In this document: positions 1 to 7,848 of the stretch, piece after piece
Layout of the letters: every line of letters starts with the position of its first letter
Numbering within the stretch: position 1 is the first letter of the stretch
Assembly: GCF_018732085.1 (NCBI RefSeq)
Contig: NZ_CP076103.1
Coordinates: forward strand, 3,224,001 to 3,288,000
DNA: 64,000 nucleotides
Source of the DNA: Lysobacter capsici
Lineage (GTDB): Bacteria; Pseudomonadota; Gammaproteobacteria; Xanthomonadales; Xanthomonadaceae
Reading direction: 5' to 3'
Program-made: the position numbers and the translations under genes
Notes under the pieces: model-generated
The model's input: the letters and a program-made list of their open reading frames with translations, nothing else
What the model was told of the DNA's origin: nothing
Databases searched by the model: none

Positions 1-513
1 ATCATCGACATGGCCCCGGGCGAGGTGTTCGTCCATCGCAATATCGCCAATGTGGTGGTGCATACCGACCTCAACTGCCTGTCGGTGATCCAGTTCGCGG
101 TCGACGTGCTCAAGGTCAAGCACATCATCGTGGTCGGCCATTACGGCTGCGGCGGCGTGCATGCGGCCCTGCACGGTCTGCGCGTCGGCTTGGCCGACAA
201 CTGGATCCGTCATGTCGGCGATGTCGCCGACAAGCACGCCGGCTGCATCGCCCACGTCCACGAAAGCGAGCGTCACGACCGCCTGTGCGAACTCAACGCG
301 ATCGAGCAGGTGCAGAACGTATGCATGACCACGATCGTGCGCGACGCCTGGAGCCGCGGCCAGGCGCTCAGCGTGCATGGCTGGGTCTACAGCCTGCGCA
401 ACGGCCGGGTCCACAACACCGGCATGGACGTGGATTCGTTCGACACCCTGCAGACCGCCTACGCCCGCGCGATCGCCACCGTCCACGCCACCCACGGCGG
501 GTCGCCGCGATGA
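1..513 (+). CDS. Beta-carbonic anhydrase (5' end outside window)
   Basis: Zinc enzyme interconverting CO2 and bicarbonate in the cytoplasm. The reading frame is open from base 1, and an ATG at base 10 falls inside the conserved PGEVFVHRNIAN segment, so the true start and the first zinc-ligand motif (CxDSR) lie upstream. The visible 170 residues contain the second ligand motif GHYGCGG (His and Cys at visible positions 47 and 50) and the family C-terminus with GWVYSLRNGR. Its stop overlaps the start of the RidA gene (ATGA), so the two are translationally coupled. This places it in the kynurenine cluster, where the ACMS decarboxylase two genes on releases CO2. The family call is certain; the pathway link is inference. 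Confidence 0.93.
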   Translation: MIDMAPGEVFVHRNIANVVVHTDLNCLSVIQFAVDVLKVKHIIVVGHYGCGGVHAALHGLRVGLADNWIRHVGDVADKHAGCIAHVHESERHDRLCELNAIEQVQNVCMTTIVRDAWSRGQALSVHGWVYSLRNGRVHNTGMDVDSFDTLQTAYARAIATVHATHGGSPR

Positions 514-962
514 GCGATCCGCACGGCAACGGCAGCGTCCGCGCCGACGGCGCGCCCAAGCCGGTCGGCTCGTATCCGCATGCGCGCCGGGTCGGCGAGC
601 TGTTGTTCCTGTCCGGGATCGGCCCGCGCGACGCGGCCAGCAACGCCATCGTCGGCAATGTCCACGATGCGCAAGGCCGGCTGATCGCGTACGACATCGA
701 GCTGCAATGCCGGGCGGTGTTCGCCAACGTGCGCGCGGTGCTTGAAGCCAGCGGCGCGGGCTGGGACGACCTGGTCGACGTGACCGTGTACCTGACCGAC
801 ATGGCCCGCGATTTCACGGCCTACAACGCGGTGTGGGCGGAGTATTTCCCCGATATCGACCGCGCCCCGTGCCGGACCACGCTCGGCATCACCGCCCTGC
901 CGACGCCGATCGCGATCGAACTCAAATGCATCGCGCGCCTGCGTGGCGCGGCAACGGAGTAA
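510..962 (+). CDS. RidA-family protein, probable 2-aminomuconate deaminase
   Basis: 150-residue RidA/YjgF-fold enzyme. A longer open frame exists upstream, but the ATG at 510 overlaps the preceding stop (ATGA) and gives a normal RidA length with the fold beginning near residue 18. Conserved features include LSGIGPRD (35-41), the VTVYLTDM strand and RTTLGITALPTPIAIE, which places Arg122 and Glu137 in the active-site cleft. RidA proteins hydrolyse enamines and imines; a subgroup deaminates 2-aminomuconate to 4-oxalocrotonate. Position directly before 3-hydroxyanthranilate dioxygenase and ACMS decarboxylase makes the aminomuconate role the best guess. A general enamine-detoxifying role cannot be excluded from sequence alone. 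Confidence 0.85.
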   Translation: MSDPHGNGSVRADGAPKPVGSYPHARRVGELLFLSGIGPRDAASNAIVGNVHDAQGRLIAYDIELQCRAVFANVRAVLEASGAGWDDLVDVTVYLTDMARDFTAYNAVWAEYFPDIDRAPCRTTLGITALPTPIAIELKCIARLRGAATE

Positions 963-966
963 CCGC

Positions 967-1497
967 ATGCTGCCCGGACCGCTCAACCTCGCCGCGTGGA
1001 TCGACGAACACCGCCACCTGCTCAAGCCGCCGGTCGGCAACAAGGTGATCTACGCCGGCGACTTCATCGTCATGGTGGTCGGCGGGCCGAACCAGCGCAC
1101 CGATTACCACTGGGACGAAGGCCCGGAGTGGTTCTATCAGCTCGAAGGCGAGATGGTGCTGCGCATCCAGGAAGACGGCGCGGTGCGCGACATCCCGATC
1201 CGCGCCGGCGAAATCTTCCTGCTGCCGCCGCGCGTGCCGCATTCGCCGCAGCGCATGCCCGACTCGGTCGGGCTGGTGATCGAGCGCAAGCGCCTGGCGC
1301 ACGAAGACGACGGCCTGATGTGGTTCTGCGAACAGTGCAACCACAAGATCTATGAAGAGTATTTCCACCTGCACAACATCGAGACCGACTTCCCGCCGGT
1401 GTTCGAACGCTTCTATTCCTCGCGCGAGCATCGGACCTGCACGAACTGCGGCCATCTGAACCCGGCGCCGGGCCGCTACGTGATGCCCGACACCTGA
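967..1497 (+). CDS. nbaC: 3-hydroxyanthranilate 3,4-dioxygenase
   Basis: Cupin Fe(II) enzyme that opens the ring of 3-hydroxyanthranilate to 2-amino-3-carboxymuconate semialdehyde. The start at 967 has a GGAG ribosome site 7 bases upstream and gives 176 residues, close to other bacterial homologues; an in-frame ATG at 943 would lie inside the ridA gene. The metal triad is visible as His48, Glu54 (YHWDEGPEWF) and His92 (PRVPH). Substrate-binding arginines fit at 44 and 96. The C-terminal rubredoxin-like second metal site is present as CEQC (121/124) and CTNC (158/161), typical of the bacterial and not the animal enzyme. It lies 4 bases after ridA and 7 before the ACMS decarboxylase. Confidence 0.97.
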   Translation: MLPGPLNLAAWIDEHRHLLKPPVGNKVIYAGDFIVMVVGGPNQRTDYHWDEGPEWFYQLEGEMVLRIQEDGAVRDIPIRAGEIFLLPPRVPHSPQRMPDSVGLVIERKRLAHEDDGLMWFCEQCNHKIYEEYFHLHNIETDFPPVFERFYSSREHRTCTNCGHLNPAPGRYVMPDT

Positions 1498-1504
1498 GAC
1501 CGAA

Positions 1505-2515
1505 ATGCTCAAGATCGACACCCACGCCCACTACCTGCCGCGCGACTGGCCCGATCTGGCGCGCAAGTACGGCGACGACCGCTTTCCGGTGATCCATCAC
1601 ACCGACGACGGCCGTCATCGCATCTACAAGGACGGCAAGTTCTTCCGCGAGATCTGGTCCAAGACCTGGGACCCGCAGGAGCGCGTCGACGATTACGCGC
1701 GCTTCGGCGTGCAGGTGCAGGTGATCAGCACCGTGCCGGTGATGTTCAGCTACTGGGCCAAGGCCAATCAGGCGCTGGACCTGCATCAGTCGCTCAACGA
1801 CCACATGGCCGCGACTTGCCGCGAACATCCGCGCCATTACGCCGGCATCGGCACGGTACCGCTGCAATCGCCGCGTCTGGCCGTGCAGGAACTCGAACGC
1901 TGCATGGATCAACTCGGCCTGCAGGGCTGCCAGATCGGCAGCCACGTCAACGACTGGAACCTCGACGCGCCGGAGCTGTTCGAATTCTTCGAAGCCGCGG
2001 CCGATCTGGGCGCGGCGATCCTGGTCCATCCCTGGGACATGATGGGGACGCCGAGCATGCCCAAGTACTGGCTGCCGTGGCTGGTCGGCATGCCCGCCGA
2101 GCAATCGCGCGCGGCTTGCTGCCTGGTGTTCGGCGGCGTGCTCGAACGCCTGCCGAAGTTGAAGATCTGCCTGGCCCATGGCGGCGGCAGCTTTCCCTAC
2201 ACCATCGGCCGGATCGAACACGGCTTCAACATGCGCCCGGACCTGGTCGCCACCGACAACCCGCGCAATCCGCGCGATTATCTGTCGCAGTTGTATTTCG
2301 ATTCGTGGGTCGCCGACCCGCGCGCGCTGCAATACCTGCTCGACACCTGCGGCGTGTCGCGGGTGATGCTCGGCACCGACTACCCCTTCCCGCTCGGCGA
2401 ACAATCGCCCGGCGCCGGCATCGCCTCGTTGAATCTGGGCGAAGCCGATCAGGCGCGGCTGTACCACGGCACCGCGCTGGAATGGCTCGGCCTGTCGAAA
2501 GCGCGGTTCGACTAG
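1505..2515 (+). CDS. nbaD: 2-amino-3-carboxymuconate-6-semialdehyde decarboxylase (ACMSD)
   Basis: Amidohydrolase-superfamily zinc enzyme of 336 residues that removes CO2 from the ring-cleavage product, diverting flux away from quinolinate/NAD toward 2-aminomuconate semialdehyde. The metal and catalytic residues line up with the Pseudomonas enzyme: HAH at 7/9, His175 (LVHPWD), His225 (AHGGGSFPYTIGR) and Asp292 (GTDYPFPLGE). Arg48 matches the substrate-binding arginine. It starts 7 bases after the dioxygenase stop and is clearly in the same transcript. Its presence argues that the cluster is catabolic and not only a route to NAD. Confidence 0.96.
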   Translation: MLKIDTHAHYLPRDWPDLARKYGDDRFPVIHHTDDGRHRIYKDGKFFREIWSKTWDPQERVDDYARFGVQVQVISTVPVMFSYWAKANQALDLHQSLNDHMAATCREHPRHYAGIGTVPLQSPRLAVQELERCMDQLGLQGCQIGSHVNDWNLDAPELFEFFEAAADLGAAILVHPWDMMGTPSMPKYWLPWLVGMPAEQSRAACCLVFGGVLERLPKLKICLAHGGGSFPYTIGRIEHGFNMRPDLVATDNPRNPRDYLSQLYFDSWVADPRALQYLLDTCGVSRVMLGTDYPFPLGEQSPGAGIASLNLGEADQARLYHGTALEWLGLSKARFD

Positions 2516-2540
2516 GCGCGCCCGGCCGCGCCGCCCGCTC

Positions 2541-2945
2541 ATGATCGATACCGACACCTTGCTCGCCGCGATCGAGTCCACGGCCTGGCATCTGCGCCAG
2601 CGCGACCACGACGTCGACGAAGACGTCATCGCCCAGTATCTCGATTGGCGCGACCAGCCGCCGTTCGATTCGGATTGGACCGCCGCCGATGCCTTGGTCC
2701 AAGCGCGCAAACGCGGCCTCTCGGCCCAGCGCATCGAAGCGATCGACGCCGAGTCCAAACAAGTGCGTCAGGTCGCGTTCGCGCGCGCGTTGCGCGTCAG
2801 CGACCACGACGAACTGGCCGCTTACCTGTCCGACGACGCCGGGCTGATATTCGAAGCCGACCGGCTCGGCATCGACTCGGCCTGGATCGCCGCGCTGCTG
2901 CGCCGCTACGAACGCCACGCGGCGCCGTTCGGACCGTTGCTTTGA
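2541..2945 (+). CDS. Uncharacterised 134-residue protein in the kynurenine cluster
   Basis: Not recognised. A small acidic, probably all-helical soluble protein with no signal peptide or membrane segment. Notable segments are HLRQRDHDVDEDVI (17-30), YLDWRDQPPFDSDW near residue 33 and the C-terminal ALLRRYERH. It lies between ACMSD (25-base gap) and kynureninase (82-base gap) on the same strand, with ordinary codon usage for this genome, so it is likely a real co-transcribed gene. It contains no cysteines or obvious metal motif. It could be an accessory or regulatory subunit, but the sequence gives no function. Confidence 0.7.
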   Translation: MIDTDTLLAAIESTAWHLRQRDHDVDEDVIAQYLDWRDQPPFDSDWTAADALVQARKRGLSAQRIEAIDAESKQVRQVAFARALRVSDHDELAAYLSDDAGLIFEADRLGIDSAWIAALLRRYERHAAPFGPLL

Positions 2946-3027
2946 TCACGCTCGCCTGCTTCGACCTCGCCCGCCCGTCCCCGCGTCCATCGCGCCACGC
3001 CCGCCCACGCAGCGAAACGACTCACTC

Positions 3028-4314
3028 ATGACCCAACCGCACTCATCCGCCCACGCCGCCGCCCTCGATGCGGCCGATCCCTTGCCGACGCTGCGCGGGG
3101 AATTCCTGATCCCGCGCCATGCGAATGAAGAGCAGGCCTATTTCGTCGGCAACTCGCTCGGCCTGCAACCGCGCGGCGCGCGCGCGCATGTCGAGGAAGT
3201 GCTGGACAAGTGGGCGATGGAAGCGGTCGAAGGCCACTTCACCGGCCAGGCGCAATGGATGCCGTACCACGAACTGGTGCGCGAACCGCTGGCGCGACTG
3301 GTCGGCGCCCTGCCGAGCGAAGTGATCGCGATGAATTCGCTGACCGCGAATCTGCACCTGATGATGGTCAGCTTCTACCGCCCCACCCGCGAGCGACCGG
3401 CGATCCTGATCGAGGCCGGCTCGTTTCCGTCCGACCGTTACGCGGTGGCCTCGCAGATCGCCTTCCATGGCTTCGATCCCGATACCGATCTGATCGAGCT
3501 TCAGCCCGATGAACCCGGCGGCCTGATCTCGATGGCGAGCATCGAACGCGCGATCGCCGAACACGGCCCACGCCTGGCGCTGGTGCTGTGGCCGGGCGTG
3601 CAGTACCGCAGCGGTCAGGCGTTCGACCTCGACGCGATCGTACGGCTGGCGCATGCGCAAGGCGCGGTGTGCGGGTTCGATCTGGCGCATGGCGTGGGCA
3701 ATCTGGAACTGGGCCTGCACGACAGCGGCGTCGATTTCGCGGTGTGGTGCCACTACAAATATCTCAATTCCGGCCCCGGCGCGGTCGCCGGCTGCTTCGT
3801 GCATGAGCGTCACGCGCGCAGTGAGGTGCCGCGTTTCGCCGGCTGGTGGGGACACGAAGCGACGACGCGTTTCCGCATGGGCCCGCAGTTCGTACCCACG
3901 CCGGGCGCGGAAGGCTGGCAACTGAGCAATCCGCCGATCCTCGGTCTGGCCCCGCTGCGCGCCTCGCTGGACCTGTTCGACCGCGTCGGCATGCGCGCCC
4001 TGCGCGAAAAATCCCTGCGCCTGACCGGTTACCTGGAATCGCTGATCCACGCGCGGCTGGCCGACACCCTCGACATCGTCACTCCGGCCGACCCCGCCCA
4101 GCGCGGTTGCCAATTGTCGCTGCGGGTGATCGGCGGCCGCGGCCTGAGCGGGCGCGAGGCGGGGCGCGATTTGTTCGACTACCTGGCGCGCAACGGCGTG
4201 CTGGGCGACTGGCGCGAACCGGACGTGATCCGGATTTCGCCGGCGCCGCTCTATAACACGCATGGGGATGTTTCGAGGTTTGTTGCGGCGGTTGAGAGTT
4301 GGAGAGGGGCGTGA
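3028..4314 (+). CDS. kynU: Kynureninase
   Basis: PLP-dependent fold-type I hydrolase of 428 residues that cleaves kynurenine or 3-hydroxykynurenine to (3-hydroxy)anthranilate plus alanine. The N-terminal FVGNSLGLQP (38-47), the cofactor-ring aspartate in FDLAH (Asp217) and the PLP lysine in HYKYLNSGPG (Lys243) are all present, with the WWGHE substrate-site motif after them. With kmo and the dioxygenase it forms the route from kynurenine to the ring-cleavage substrate. The gene precedes the GIY-YIG insert, which separates it from kmo. Confidence 0.97.
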   Translation: MTQPHSSAHAAALDAADPLPTLRGEFLIPRHANEEQAYFVGNSLGLQPRGARAHVEEVLDKWAMEAVEGHFTGQAQWMPYHELVREPLARLVGALPSEVIAMNSLTANLHLMMVSFYRPTRERPAILIEAGSFPSDRYAVASQIAFHGFDPDTDLIELQPDEPGGLISMASIERAIAEHGPRLALVLWPGVQYRSGQAFDLDAIVRLAHAQGAVCGFDLAHGVGNLELGLHDSGVDFAVWCHYKYLNSGPGAVAGCFVHERHARSEVPRFAGWWGHEATTRFRMGPQFVPTPGAEGWQLSNPPILGLAPLRASLDLFDRVGMRALREKSLRLTGYLESLIHARLADTLDIVTPADPAQRGCQLSLRVIGGRGLSGREAGRDLFDYLARNGVLGDWREPDVIRISPAPLYNTHGDVSRFVAAVESWRGA

Positions 4315-4373
4315 TCCCTAATAACGTCACCTCCATGAATATAGAAAATTTGACAACCAGGTAACTCCAAGAC

Positions 4374-4403
4374 CGTCATTCCCGCGAAGGCGGGAATCCA
4401 GAG
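4374..4403 (+). repeat. Left 30-bp arm of inverted repeat around GIY-YIG gene
   Basis: The 30 bases are the exact reverse complement of 4717-4746. The arm itself contains an 8-bp palindrome ATTCCCGC / GCGGGAAT around a GAAG loop, so each arm can fold alone. It ends 10 bases before the GTG start of the GIY-YIG gene. The same element occurs as a spaced pair at 29099-29183. Confidence 0.95.
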
Positions 4404-4413
4404 TGAGGCCGAT

Positions 4414-4713
4414 GTGTCCGGGTCGCCTGCCGTTTACATCCTCGCCAGCGCAAAAAATGGCACTTTATATATTGGCGTCACCTCCAATCTGGTGCAGCGA
4501 ATATGGCAACATCGGGAACACTTGGCGAAAGGCTTTACTGAACACTACGACGTGGATCGCTTGGTCTGGTACGAGCAGCACGAGAACATGGAAAGCGCGA
4601 TTGTGCGCGAGAAACGTCTGAAGAAATGGAATCGTGAATGGAAGATTCGGCTGATCGAGCAGACCAATCCGGAATGGCGGGACCTGTGGAACGACATCGT
4701 GGCGGTGCGCTGA
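4414..4713 (+). CDS. GIY-YIG nuclease-superfamily protein, inside inverted repeats
   Basis: 99-residue single-domain protein of the YhbQ/UPF0213 type. The GIY-YIG core is visible as VYILAS (7-12) and YIGVT (19-23) followed by Arg29, the conserved glutamate helix (MESAIVREKRLKKW) and a short basic C-terminus. The start is a GTG ten bases after the left repeat arm. No normal Shine-Dalgarno is seen, and the AGAG of the repeat may serve. The stop lies 3 bases before the right arm, so gene plus arms form a compact 373-bp cassette. The cassette interrupts the kynU-kmo interval and its AT content is higher than its neighbours. Whether the protein mobilises the repeat is unknown. Confidence 0.88.
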   Translation: MSGSPAVYILASAKNGTLYIGVTSNLVQRIWQHREHLAKGFTEHYDVDRLVWYEQHENMESAIVREKRLKKWNREWKIRLIEQTNPEWRDLWNDIVAVR

Positions 4714-4716
4714 AGT

Positions 4717-4746
4717 CTCTGGATTCCCGCCTTCGCGGGAATGACG
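4717..4746 (-). repeat. Right 30-bp arm of inverted repeat around GIY-YIG gene
   Basis: Perfect inverted copy of 4374-4403, starting 3 bases after the stop codon of the GIY-YIG gene. The two arms could pair over 30 bp in RNA or single-stranded DNA, with the gene as loop. Confidence 0.95.
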
Positions 4747-4760
4747 ATTTCGAAGGCTTC

Positions 4761-4807
4761 GTTGCGACTCGTTCCATCATTTCTTGCAGCAAGTTTATAG
4801 TCGCAAC
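4761..4807. promoter_or_regulatory. Spaced inverted repeat upstream of kmo
   Basis: GTTGCGACT (4761-4769) and its exact complement AGTCGCAAC (4799-4807) flank 29 bases that include TTTATAG, in the 76-base leader before the kmo TTG start. It could be a regulator site or a leader hairpin; no known motif is recognised. Confidence 0.3.
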
Positions 4808-4822
4808 CAGAGACTCCGCTCC

Positions 4823-6193
4823 TTGAACGCACCCACCCAACCCAAGCACATCACCCTCATCGGCGCAGGCCTCGCCGGCGCCCTGCTCGCCACCCTGCTC
4901 GCGCGGCGCGGCTGGCAGGTCGATGTCTACGAGAAACGCGGCGATCCGCGCCTGCAGGGTTACCAGGGCGGGCGCTCGATCAATCTCGCCCTGGCCGAGC
5001 GCGGCCGGCATGCGCTGCGCTTGGCCGGCGCGGACGAGGCGGTGATGGCGCAGGCGGTGATGATGCGCGGGCGCATGGTGCATTTCCTCGACGGGCGCAC
5101 CGATCTGCAGCGCTACGGACGCGACGACAGCGAAGTCATCTGGTCGGTGCATCGCGGCGAGTTGAACCTGATCCTGCTGCAGATCGCCGAAGACGCCGGG
5201 GCCAAGCTGCATTTCCACCGCGGCCTGAGCGAGGTCGATTTCGACCGGCGCCTCGCCCGCTTCGTCGACGATCGCGACGGCGCTTCGCACGAAATCGTAT
5301 TCGACAGCCTGGTCGGCGCCGACGGCGCGGGTTCGGCGCTGCGCGCGTCGATGAAGCAGGCCACCGATCTGGGCGAGCGCACCGAGTTTCTCGGCCATTC
5401 CTACAAGGAACTGGAAATCCCGCCCTCGCCCGACGGCGGTTTCAGCATCGAACCCAACGCGCTGCACATCTGGCCGCGCGGCCGCTACATGTGCATCGCC
5501 CTGCCGAACGACGAACGCACCTTCACCGTCACCTTGTTCCTGCCCAACGAAGGCGATCCGAGTTTCCAGACCGTGCGCGACGGCGCCGACGCGCGCGCGT
5601 TGTTCGAACGCGACTTCGCCGATGCGCTGCCGCTGATCCCGAACCTCGAACACGACTTCGAACACAACCCGGCCGGGCTGCTGGCGACCTTGTACCTGGA
5701 CCGCTGGCATCTGGACGATCGCGCGGTGCTGCTGGGCGACGCCGCGCATGCGATGGTGCCGTTCCATGGCCAGGGCATGAACTGCGCGTTCGAGGACTGC
5801 GTCGCCCTGGCCGAACGCCTGCTCGCCGACGACGATCGCGCCGCGGCCTTCGCCGCGTTCCAGGCGCAGCGCCTGCCGAGCGCGCGCGCGATCCAGGCGA
5901 TGGCGCTGGAAAACTATCTGGAAATGCGCGACCGCGTCGACAACGACGACTACCTGCTGCAGCGCGCCCTGGAGCACGAACTCGCGCAGCGCCATCCCGA
6001 GCGTTTCATGCCGCGTTACGCGATGGTGACGTTTCACCGCATGCCGTACGAGGTCGCGTTCGAACGCGGCCAGCGTCAGCGCGAGTTGCTGGTCGAACTG
6101 ACCGCCGGCCACGAGCGCCTGGACACGCTCGACTGGGACCGCGTCGACGCGCTGGTGCGCGAACGCCTGTCGCCCCTGCCCACGGACGAATGA
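4823..6193 (+). CDS. kmo: Kynurenine 3-monooxygenase
   Basis: FAD/NADPH aromatic hydroxylase converting kynurenine to 3-hydroxykynurenine. The frame opens further upstream, but a TTG at 4823 gives MNAPTQPKHITLIGAG, placing the dinucleotide-binding GAGLAG at 14-19 and a length of 456, typical of the bacterial enzyme; a TTG at 4784 would overlap the repeat-derived leader. RSINLALAERG (51-61), the FAD-binding GDAAHAMVPFHGQGMN (about 304-319) and the FEDC helix are diagnostic. The C-terminal half lacks the hydrophobic anchor of the mitochondrial form. It is the last gene of the kynurenine set; tryptophan dioxygenase and formamidase are not in the window. Confidence 0.95.
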   Translation: MNAPTQPKHITLIGAGLAGALLATLLARRGWQVDVYEKRGDPRLQGYQGGRSINLALAERGRHALRLAGADEAVMAQAVMMRGRMVHFLDGRTDLQRYGRDDSEVIWSVHRGELNLILLQIAEDAGAKLHFHRGLSEVDFDRRLARFVDDRDGASHEIVFDSLVGADGAGSALRASMKQATDLGERTEFLGHSYKELEIPPSPDGGFSIEPNALHIWPRGRYMCIALPNDERTFTVTLFLPNEGDPSFQTVRDGADARALFERDFADALPLIPNLEHDFEHNPAGLLATLYLDRWHLDDRAVLLGDAAHAMVPFHGQGMNCAFEDCVALAERLLADDDRAAAFAAFQAQRLPSARAIQAMALENYLEMRDRVDNDDYLLQRALEHELAQRHPERFMPRYAMVTFHRMPYEVAFERGQRQRELLVELTAGHERLDTLDWDRVDALVRERLSPLPTDE

Positions 6194-6206
6194 GCGCCGA
6201 CTGACC

Positions 6207-7658
6207 ATGCCCGCCAGCTTCCTGTTCTACGATCTGGAGACCTACGGCTCCGATCCGCGCACCACCCGCATCGCCCAGTTCGCGGCGATCCGCACCGACG
6301 CCGATCTCAACCAGATCGATACCCCGATCAGCGTATTCGTCAAACCCGCCGACGACCTGCTGCCCTCGCCGATCGCCACCGTCATCACCGGCATCGCGCC
6401 GCAGGACGCGCTGCGCGACGGGGTCAGCGAAGCCGAAATCTTCGCGCTGATCTTCGAGGAAATGGCGCGCCCGGAAACCTGCAGCGCCGGCTACAACTCG
6501 CTGCGCTTCGACGACGAGTTCGTGCGCTACGGGCTGTTCCGCAATTTCTACGATCCCTACGAGCGCGAGTGGCGCGGCGGCAATTCGCGCTGGGACCTGC
6601 TCGACGTGCTGCGGCTGGCGCATGCGCTGCGGCCCGACGGCATCGTCTGGCCCAGGCGCGAGGACGGCGCGACCTCGTTCAAGCTCGAACACCTGGCCGA
6701 GGCCAACGACGTGCGCGAAGGCGACGCCCACGAGGCGCTATCGGACGTGCGCGCGCTGATCGGCATCGCGCGCAAGTTCAAGGCCGCCCAACCCAAGCTG
6801 TGGGAATACGCCCTGCGTCTGCGCGACAAGCGCTTCGCCGGCTCGCTGCTCGACGTGATCGCGATGACCCCGGCCCTACACGTGTCGCAGCGCTATCCCG
6901 CCGCGCGCCTATGCGCCGCGCCGGTGATCCCGCTCGCCCGGCATCCGCGCATCGACAACCGCGTGCTGGTGTTCGATCTGGCCCAGGACCCGGCCGCGCT
7001 GCTGCGCCTGGCGCCCGACGAAATCGCCGACCGCCTGTATACGCCGACCGCCGATCTGCCCGAAGGCGAGGAACGCGTCGCGCTCAAGGAGGTGCATCTC
7101 AATCGCTGCCCGGCCTTGATCGCCTGGAATCATCTGCGGCCGGCCGATTTCGAACGTCTGCAGATCGATCCGGCCCAGGTCGAACGGCATGCCGCGCAGA
7201 TTCGCGAGGCCGGGCCGGAACTGGTCGAAAAGGTCCGGCGGGTGTATGCGAACGATCGCGCGCGCGATCCCTCGGACGTCGACGCCTCGTTGTACGACGC
7301 CTTCATCGGCGACGGCGACAAGCGCTTGTTCCGCAACGTGCGTACCACCGCGCCCGAAGCGTTGGCCCAGGCCGCGTTCGAATTCCGCGATGCGCGCCTG
7401 CCCGAACTGCTGTTCCGCTACCGTGCGCGCAACTGGCCGCAGACCCTGACCGCGGCCGAGCGCGAGCGTTGGGACGCCTACCGTCGTCATCGCCTGGTCG
7501 ACGACTCGGGCTTGTCGGAATTCAACTTCGAGCGCTTCGCGATCGAGCTGCAGCAAGCCCGCGCGATGGTCGGCGAAGACGGGGCCAAGCAGGCCCTGCT
7601 CGACCGATTGCAGGACTGGGCGGGTACGATCGAGCGCGATCTGAACGCTTCAGGGTGA
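6207..7658 (+). CDS. sbcB: Exodeoxyribonuclease I
   Basis: 483-residue 3'-5' single-strand DNA exonuclease of the DEDD family acting in mismatch repair and recombination. Exo I motif FYDLETYGSDPRTTRIAQF supplies Asp9 and Glu11. The Exo II region SAGYNSLRFDDEFVRYGLF and the Exo III HEALSDVRALIGIA segment follow, then the SH3-like and helical C-terminal domains typical of ExoI. Length matches E. coli SbcB (475). It begins 13 bases after kmo but is functionally unrelated. Confidence 0.95.
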   Translation: MPASFLFYDLETYGSDPRTTRIAQFAAIRTDADLNQIDTPISVFVKPADDLLPSPIATVITGIAPQDALRDGVSEAEIFALIFEEMARPETCSAGYNSLRFDDEFVRYGLFRNFYDPYEREWRGGNSRWDLLDVLRLAHALRPDGIVWPRREDGATSFKLEHLAEANDVREGDAHEALSDVRALIGIARKFKAAQPKLWEYALRLRDKRFAGSLLDVIAMTPALHVSQRYPAARLCAAPVIPLARHPRIDNRVLVFDLAQDPAALLRLAPDEIADRLYTPTADLPEGEERVALKEVHLNRCPALIAWNHLRPADFERLQIDPAQVERHAAQIREAGPELVEKVRRVYANDRARDPSDVDASLYDAFIGDGDKRLFRNVRTTAPEALAQAAFEFRDARLPELLFRYRARNWPQTLTAAERERWDAYRRHRLVDDSGLSEFNFERFAIELQQARAMVGEDGAKQALLDRLQDWAGTIERDLNASG

Positions 7659-7848
7659 ACCGCGGCATCTGCTGGCGGGCGCACGAGCCAGTAATCCAGC
7701 TCGGCGTCTCTTGGATTTCGCGCATCCATCGCTATTTTGTCGGGATCGAACGAATCCGGCCCGGACTCGCCGCGACCCGGGCCAACGGCCTGGACGCCGC
7801 GCCGCATCGTTCGCCCCACCTTTCGCTCCGAGCTTTCGAGACTGCCGC

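Noticed and set aside
4374..4746. Two-spacer CRISPR-like arrangement
   Set aside because: Repeats are inverted and not direct, there are only two, and the interval is a coding gene.
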